DNA from: Delphinapterus leucas | Lineage: Eukaryota > Chordata > Mammalia > Artiodactyla > Monodontidae | Assembly: GCF_002288925.2 (NCBI RefSeq) | Contig: NW_022098050.1 | Coordinates: 6,890,710-6,954,709, forward strand | DNA length: 64,000 bases | Reading direction: 5' to 3' | In this document: piece after piece, positions 57,641 through 64,000 of the stretch | Position numbering within the stretch: position 1 is the first letter of the stretch | How the letters are laid out: the number at the start of each line of letters is the position of its first letter | Position numbers and translations under genes: made by a program | The notes under the pieces: generated by a model | The model's input: only the letters and a program-made list of their open reading frames with translations | The model's database searches: none | What the model was told of the DNA's origin: nothing

Positions 57641-57829
57641 TGGTGTGCTTAGAAATATCAACAAAAATATTTAGGGAAATGTATTCCTTCGTAGATATGC
57701 CATTCAAATTTTTATCTTCCTAAATTTAGAAGAATTAATTTAAACACATTACTTGCTTTTCTAAGTCTCAATTTAATCTCATTAATTTTTTTCCTTGAAT
57801 TGTTTGGGAAACTTAGTGTCAGTTGTATA

Positions 57830-57865
57830 GGAGGGGGAGGGGGAGGGGGAGGGGAGGAGGGGGGT
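57830..57865 (+). repeat. (GGGGGA)n purine repeat
   Basis: G-runs of 4-6 separated by single A over 36 bp. Confidence 0.95.
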
Positions 57866-57989
57866 AGTAACCAAGCCCAGTGTGTGAAAATGTGGATTAA
57901 TAATACTACACTAATAGTTTCCTCTTATAAAGGCTACTGATTTCTTTTTGTTTCTTTCTTTGTTTTTTGAGCCTGTGAGTTTTGATTCC

Positions 57990-58500
57990 AGTTTTATTTT
58001 TAGCTTTTTAAAAATTATAGTAAAATACACATACACAGTGATAAAAACCTATCACCATAACTGTAACCATTCTGAAGTGTACAGTTCAGTGACATAAGTG
58101 CATTCACAGTGCTGTGCAACTATCACCTCTATCTAGTTCCAGTAATTTTTCATTACCCCAGATGGAAACCCTGTATCCATTAAATGGTCATTCCCCATTC
58201 CTGCCTACCCTCAGTCCCTGGCAACTACTAATCTGCTTTCTTTGTCTATGGATTTGCCTATTCTGGACATTTCATATAAATGGAATCATACAGTACATGA
58301 CCTTTTGTGTTTGGCTTCTTTCACTCAGCGTAATGTTTTCAGTGTTCATCCATGTTGTAGCATGTATCAGCGCTTTATCGTTTCGTAGTTAAATGATATT
58401 CCATTGTATGGACATACCACATTTTGTTTATCCATTCATCCATTGATGGATATTTGGGTTGTTTCCAGCTTTTGGCTGTTCTGACTAAGGCCACTGTGTA
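57990..58500 (-). mobile_element. Old L1M fragment
   Basis: Antisense L1M: 'accattctgaagtgtacagt', 'tgctgtgcaactatcacctc', 'cctattctggacatttcata', 'tgatattccattgtatggac', 'gatatttgggttgtttccag'. Confidence 0.9.
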
Positions 58501-58874
58501 TTTTTATTCCAGTTTTTAAAGTTTGTATTTCAGGACCCATTTATCATTTCTGAAAGGCTTCTTGCCTATTGTGAATGAAGTTAAAAAAGGAGTTGGTAGG
58601 CCAACTGGATGTCCATTTCTATTGACTTCTCTTCTGCATCTCTGGGTCTGGCTTGAAATTGCAGTTACACTTACAGGCTAGAAACAGCTCATTTTCGGTA
58701 GGCATCTACCTGGAAAACATTAGGTGCTTTAAACAAGTTACAAAGAAGAAATCAAACTAGCTAAATGATGTGGCAATCATTAGCTATTAAATGTTATGGG
58801 GAAAGTATGGGTCTTATTCAGAAGGTAATCGACAAAAGAACGGTTTAGCTCTGAGTCAAGGTACGTTTGTTGAG
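58501..58874. other. Unassigned DNA
   Basis: No gene or repeat recognised. Confidence 0.4.
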
Positions 58875-59150
58875 CTTTTTACTTTCATTCAACAAACTTA
58901 TATGAGTTCTGAGCCTGATCTATGCATGAATGGAGCTTGGAGTCTAGTGAGGAAATATAGATATTAATTAAGTAATTACACATGTGTAATCACAAACAAT
59001 CCTTGATGGAAATGTGTAAGGAACATGAGGGTATGTAACGGGGCTACCTGCTCTGTCCTGGGGGCTATGAGATAGCCTTGCGGAGGAAGTGACTTTGGAG
59101 CTGTGTAAGAGCCGTGTAAGATGGGCAGACAAGTATTGAGTAATGGTTAC
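58875..59150 (-). repeat. L2
   Basis: Antisense L2 end: 'attcaacaaacttatatgag', 'gaatggagcttggagtctag', 'gcggaggaagtgactttgga', 'gctgtgtaagagccgtgtaa'. Confidence 0.7.
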
Positions 59151-60955
59151 TGCCTGAAATGCTTTGGCTTCAAGGATTAGTAAGTGGTTTCTGTCCACAA
59201 GAAGTTTTGTTTTCTTGAGCTGGTTAAGTAAAACTCCTGCTGACTCATTCAGTATTCACCTGTTTGGCTGGATCCCATTCATTTTCCCAGGGGTTCTCAG
59301 GGTTCTCTCAGGGACAGGCTCAGTGCAGGTGGAGTAATTTTGACAGGAAAGTTCAAATTGTTCAATAGTGATTCAGGTCTAAGTTCTGATAACCTCACTG
59401 ACAAACAAAGGATCCAAGACGAAATAGTGAAATCAACAAAGAGGTAAGTAGTTGATTTCAGCACTGTTTCTTGGGCAATTGTCATTCTAGTACCTTTAAC
59501 AATGAACCCCCCAGCCTCCACACAGATGGAGCCCACACCCTTATTCAGCAATCTGCTTCTCAAAGGCAAGCCAAGGTTGATTGGGCAACGTGTACGGTGC
59601 ACACACAATTAAGTATTGGGTGGTGCAGAGAAGTCCTGACCAGTGAAGACACCTTATCTTTGCAGTGAGGCCTCATGCTGTGCAGTGCTCTGAGTAGAAT
59701 ACTGAGAAATGACTAGAATAATGAGAAACATAGGCTATTTGGTCAATAAGGAAATGGAGCCGATTAGAATGTCAGTCAATGCCAGTTTGCATTCTTTGAA
59801 ATCGATCTTGGTGAAATATATCATTCTCATGGAGTGGTGCCTTTCTTTGGAGATAAGTTCCTAAATGATTTGTACATCTGTCAACATCTGCTCTGCATTT
59901 CAGATCTTGCCCTGGCTACTGAAGTGTTAGGACTCCTTTCATAGGATTGTTACTATATGGGACAGAGTATTGATGCCTTGTATTGTATTATTTTCGACAT
60001 CAGGATGAATTTTTATTTTAGGGTTGCATTTTAGATTTCAGAAGGATGTCTTCTGTAATGTTCACTCAAATGCAGTGTCAGATCACCTGATATGGGCACA
60101 TCTCAATTTAGAGGATGAAGAAATTTAGGCGATTATTTGATATATAAAAGGTCTCACAGTGAGATTTCTCTAACTGGCAAGTCCTCAAGTGCATATTAAA
60201 TACGATTAAGTTAATAGTGATGTGTCTTACAACTTTTCAAGAGTCCCTTTACTGAGAATGAGGTTATTGAGAATAAATTATCGTCGACATGCTCCCATTG
60301 TAGAATGTGATTGTAATTCTAGCAAAGGTCTTGCTGATTACTGTAATGAGAGCCTCCAGAGAAGTGAGATATGTGGAAGGCTTAGCAGACCTCTTGCAAA
60401 GAGCAGGGAGTAGGGAAAGGGAGCGTGAAAGCAGAGAGAGAAGAAAAAGAGTAGTGTGAGGGGTGAGTGTGATGGAGAGCCAAGTGACATGATTTTTGGG
60501 CCCCACGAGCTGGGCTAGTGGGAAAAGCCATTCTCTGGGGCCTATGCCTGTTAAAGCTGCTGTTTTAGACTAGATGCCTGTGGCCCCATCCTGCTTGGAG
60601 ATGACTGGAGCTTTTTCAACAAAAGCAAAGACTCTCTTCTTCGATGGGGAGTTGTGAGGAGCACAGAGGGGAACCAGAAAGCACACATCTTGCTCAAGAA
60701 GGCGTTAGAGAAACAAGATCTGTAGAGAGAAAACAAGTGAATAACAGAATTAAAACAGACAAACAAAAAGAAAAACATTGCAAATGAAGAGAAACTGGAA
60801 GGAAATAACAGAGGTGATTGACATTATGGAATAGAATTTTGGATATCTTTAATTGTTTCTAGATTTTTTGTGATGTGATATCATAAGGTTTTCATTTTAA
60901 GAGAAAGTAAGGTAATTCCAGTAGTGTGTGCTTGTGTGTACATGTGTGTGTGTGT
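59151..60955. other. Unassigned DNA
   Basis: About 1.8 kb without a named repeat. Frames of 60-103 codons (for example 59608-59297 minus) have no domain that I recognise and no splice-site context that persuades me. A short (gt)n lies near 60935-60955. Confidence 0.45.
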
Positions 60956-60959
60956 ACTT

Positions 60960-61075
60960 GTAGTCAGAGGCTCTGAGTTCAGCCTCAGTTCTGTTACAAA
61001 CTACTCATAGAATTTGGGGCTACTTATTTAACTGCTCCCTGCCTTGGCTTCTTCATGCTGAGAACTGAAACCAAC
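60960..61075 (+). repeat. MIR fragment
   Basis: 'gtagtcagaggctctgagtt', 'acttatttaactgctccctg' and 'ccttggcttcttcatgctga' fit a diverged forward MIR. Confidence 0.6.
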
Positions 61076-61089
61076 ATAAGTTCCTGTTC

Positions 61090-61495
61090 CTGTGTTTAAC
61101 AGTACAGGGACTGGGCATATTATCTTGCCCCCATGTTATAAAACACCAAGAACAAGCAAAAACGACTTAAGCTACTTGCTCCAGGAAATAATAGTTCCTA
61201 GAAGCCACAACTGTTAACTAAACTAACTTACTTAAGAAGATTACCAGCTTACTCATAAAGACTTGTTCAAAACCCTTCTTTTGCTGTGTCCACAAAGCCA
61301 AAGCTGTTATGCCATAAACTTGCCCCAGTCTCAACCAGCTTCCTACTTTGCAAAACCCAGCTTAAAGTCACCCAGCTAAGGCCCTAAAGCTCTATAAAGA
61401 CCGTCTACAATTTCTAAGGTACTATTAAAACTGTCAAGGTGGTGTTCTACCTTACTGAAGTGAGTCTGATAAACAGCTTTACTTGATAACAGATT
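61090..61495 (+). mobile_element. Possible ERV LTR relic
   Basis: The text ends 'gctctataaagaccgtctac' (TATA-like at 61391-61396) and then 'gtctgataaacagctttact', an arrangement like U3-R-U5. No second copy or flanking duplication was found. Confidence 0.4.
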
Positions 61496-61689
61496 TTTCT
61501 GGGAGTTTTTTGAGGACTTGAAAATATGTAAAAGCGGAGTGTTGGACACTGTACTCCTGGAAATTCCTTTTATCTCTCACTTTCTCAGATTCACGCTGGT
61601 GACATTTTCTTTTTCTTGGCTCTCTTTCTACCATGGATTCGGCCACTTCTACAAATTTTTTTTCAAGTTTTTACATTTTTACCCTCTTT

Positions 61690-62092
61690 ATTTATTTATT
61701 TTAAAAATTTTATTTGCAATTTTTGTGTCCATATTTGTAAGTAATATTGATTTATTGTTTTCTTATTGCCTTTAAAAAATTAATTATTTAATTTCTATTT
61801 TTGGCTGCATTGCGTCTTTGTTGCTGCACGTGGGCTTTCTCTAGTTGGGGTGAGCAGTGGCTACTCTGTTGTGGTGCGCGGGCTTCTCATTGCCGTGGCT
61901 TCTCTTGTTGCAGAGCACGGGCTCTAGGTGCACGGGCTTCAGTAGTTGTGGCATGCAGGCTCAGTAATTGTGGTGCACGGGCTTAGTTTTAGTTGCTCCG
62001 TGGCATGTGGGATCTTCCCGGACCAGGGCTTGAACCCGTGTCCCCTGCATTGGCAGGCAGATTTTTAACCACTGCGCCACCAGGGAAGTCCC
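61690..62092 (-). mobile_element. Long CHR-type SINE with a double tail
   Basis: Body at about 61800-62092 with the head at the right. On the minus strand the body is followed by an A/T-rich tail, about 60 bp of mixed sequence (61717-61775) and then a second (aaat)n tail at 61690-61715. A perfect 10-bp duplication, taccctcttt, flanks the whole block at 61680-61689 and 62093-62102, so the extra DNA was part of the inserted unit or entered its tail later. Confidence 0.9.
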
Positions 62093-62179
62093 TACCCTCT
62101 TTAACTTTAAAGTGCAGTCGAAGCTGGACATTTCAGAGGAATGATCACTGCCAGGTTTTAGCTGCAATTAAGAAACTGA

Positions 62180-62312
62180 GAGATGGATGATGGTGATGGT
62201 TGTACAACAATGTGAATGTACTTAATGCCACAGAACTTTTCACTTAAAATGGCTAAAATGTTTAATTTTACGTTGTGTGTATTTTATTACAAGAGAAAAA
62301 AAGGAAAAGAAG
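62180..62312 (+). mobile_element. Old L1 3' end
   Basis: 'gatggtgatggttgtacaac', 'gaatgtacttaatgccacag' and an A-rich tail near 62290-62310 match L1M 3'UTR. Confidence 0.8.
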
Positions 62313-62799
62313 CTTAAGGCAACTCCCTCCTTGCAATCTTTCTTCAGGCACCATAGGATCCCAGCAAAGGGCTGTGGGAAACTCCGCCTCCTTCTAGATT
62401 AAATGACATACATGAAATGCACCAGGTCCCATGCCTGTCAGGGAGTAAGGAAGTGCTCAGAGTGTCCAGCCTTTCTTCTCCTTCTCCTGATACAGGGTAG
62501 AGTAGGACTCAACTCTTTCCTTCCTATTTAAAGTAACTCCTATTTAAAGTAAACCTACTAACATAAGGATAGAGTTGGTAAATACCCAGAACCTGGTTAG
62601 GAAGGCCTTGGATCAGTATTTCCCTTTATTCTGACCCCGTTTTTGCACTAGAAGATGAATGGTGTGATGACAGGAGGGGTAATGGCAGAACCAACCAGGA
62701 TGTATGAATACCTATTTTTCTTTGGCAGTGAAAGGGTAATGAATACACAGGTTATTTTAAATAAATATAAACCTGATAAATCTGGGTTTTCTAGTTCTC
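62313..62799. other. Unassigned DNA
   Basis: 'cctatttaaagtaa' occurs twice near 62523-62552 as a short direct repeat. Nothing else recognised. Confidence 0.4.
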
Positions 62800-63810
62800 A
62801 TCATAAGACCCATTCGGGGTCAGCTACATAATTTGTGGGCCCAGTGCAAAGTGAAAATGCAAGGTCCCTTGTTCAGAAGGCAGGGGAAAGTGCAGTTAAA
62901 GCTAAAATACAAAGCTTTTTTACTTTTTCCCATGGTTTCTCTTTTGACTTTCATGATGGTTTTTATCTGCTATTTAATGTGGTTCTAAGTAAAGAAAAAT
63001 TAAAAATTTAAATTATTAGCGTGAATTTTACCATTCATATTTATATTGCAGAATGATAATTTTAAATGCAAATATAAGAGCATTTAACTCATATGTGAAA
63101 TCATCAAATGACACAGTTTGTATTTTGTAGTTTGTATGTATATATGTATTTCATTCTTATTAGAATGACAGAAATGCTGTGCGAAAGGAACCCAACCACT
63201 TTTATTTCACTGCTTGATTCGCATGCATTCTGCCCACACTCTCTACCTTTGCCTCACTGATGAGTAAGGAAGGCCTGAAAGGAAAGGAAAAGGGTTTGCC
63301 CTATCTTCCCCCGCAACTTTTTATGTTATCATTTTCTCTGTAAGTGGTTGACTAATACAGAGAGTAAGAAAGGACATGATAGGGTTCCTCAGTTATTTCT
63401 GTTTCTTAGAATGTGATTGCTTTCTTTCTCTGTTCAAAGCAAGTTCTGGTTTATATGGAAAACACAGCCTCTCTGGACCACTTATTCAGTTGTAGACATC
63501 ACACACTTACCTTATACTTGCTTTGAGTCTCACTGAACTCCCACGCATCATGGGTCCATTGGAATTCTGTGCTCATGCGGGCATCACAAAAGCTGTACAT
63601 GAGTGGGGTGGCAAGAAAAAGTGGACAGGCATATTGCATGTATTGCTTCAGCTCACGCACATGCTCCCATTGGGCTTTGTTTATGAAACATAAGTTTAAT
63701 GATAAAATTATTTAAAATTTCAAGGTGGCAACAGCAGACATTAAACCAAGCCCCGGGGTCCTTTTGAACATAGGCCCCTGTGGGACTACATATGTTGCAT
63801 GTTCATGAAG
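62800..63810. mobile_element. Old DNA-transposon-like repeat, about 1 kb
   Basis: The left end reads 'gtcagctacataatttgtgg' and 'gcccagtgcaaagtgaaaat', and the right end 'aatttcaaggtggcaacagc', 'agacattaaaccaagccccg' and 'gaacataggcccctgtggga'. Together these resemble the two ends of a known type of old mammalian MER element. The middle is unassigned, with no transposase frame. Confidence 0.4.
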
Positions 63811-64000
63811 TGAACCCACCGTGGTATAATATCACACCCACCCCCTCAAATACTAAGCTGCGTCCAAAAAATCTGTGAAAATCAACTTTGTTTTCACTGA
63901 AATTTTCTTGAGACTACTAGGAGAGTGTGTCAGAACACATTACCAAGTAAAATTTGCCCCAAATCCTTTTAAAATTTCTCATCAAATTTCTCCTGTTCCA
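63811..64000. other. Unassigned DNA
   Basis: No gene or repeat recognised to the window edge. Confidence 0.4.

Noticed and set aside
59297..59608. 103-codon minus-strand frame as a host exon
   Set aside because: No recognisable domain, no convincing splice sites, and the composition is ordinary for non-coding DNA.
1..64000. CRISPR arrays, operons, bacterial or phage genes, or a new defence-type system
   Set aside because: The sequence is mammalian in repeat content throughout; no spaced direct-repeat array or prokaryotic gene organisation is present.

Overview
This 64-kb window looks like vertebrate nuclear DNA from a cetacean, or a close whippomorph relative. It carries many copies of tRNA-derived SINEs whose heads read like 'ggcttccctggtggcgcag' (CHR-type, characteristic of whales, dolphins and hippos) and relatively young Laurasiatherian L1 sequence. 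I saw no BovB or Bov-tA2 pattern of the kind that would point to a ruminant. The rest is typical ancient mammalian repeat: MIR, L2, MaLR LTRs, L1M/HAL1 and hAT-Charlie. Family names come from recalled consensus features, not from a database search.

I found no host protein-coding exon, tRNA, rRNA, snRNA or CRISPR array that I can support. Every long open reading frame I examined lies inside a transposable element, on the wrong strand of one, or across a microsatellite. The window is therefore best read as intergenic or deep-intronic DNA. An assembly gap of exactly 100 N lies at 52779-52878.

Layout. 1-5230: a long minus-strand L1 with degraded ORF2 (C-terminus off the left edge), ORF1 and 5'UTR, split by a SINE; a second L1 5'UTR piece faces it at 5985-6640. 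7-10 kb: L2 relics and unassigned DNA. 10.2-21 kb: a dense cluster of LTRs, nearly all on the minus strand, with MaLR LTRs, SINEs and short L1 inserts among them. 20.4-23.8 kb: a plus-strand endogenous retrovirus pol relic broken by a solo LTR, a SINE and an L1 tail. 24-31.5 kb: MIR/L2/LTR relics. 31.9-37.4 kb: longer CHR-type SINEs, an MLT1 LTR and a 2.2-kb old L1 with two SINEs inside. 37.9-38.7 kb: a plus-strand LTR followed by an unusual tandem array. 39-50 kb: old repeats, microsatellites and long unassigned stretches. 50.6-59 kb: L2, L1M and two young SINEs, one holding the assembly gap. 59-64 kb: mostly unassigned, then an LTR-like stretch, a long SINE and an old DNA-transposon-like repeat.

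These elements do not form a functional system. The value of the window is its record of nested insertions. Many young insertions have readable target-site duplications, and several structures deserve a closer look: the inverted L1 5'UTR pair, the solo LTR with a 4-bp duplication, the B-box-like tandem array, and a SINE with a double tail.
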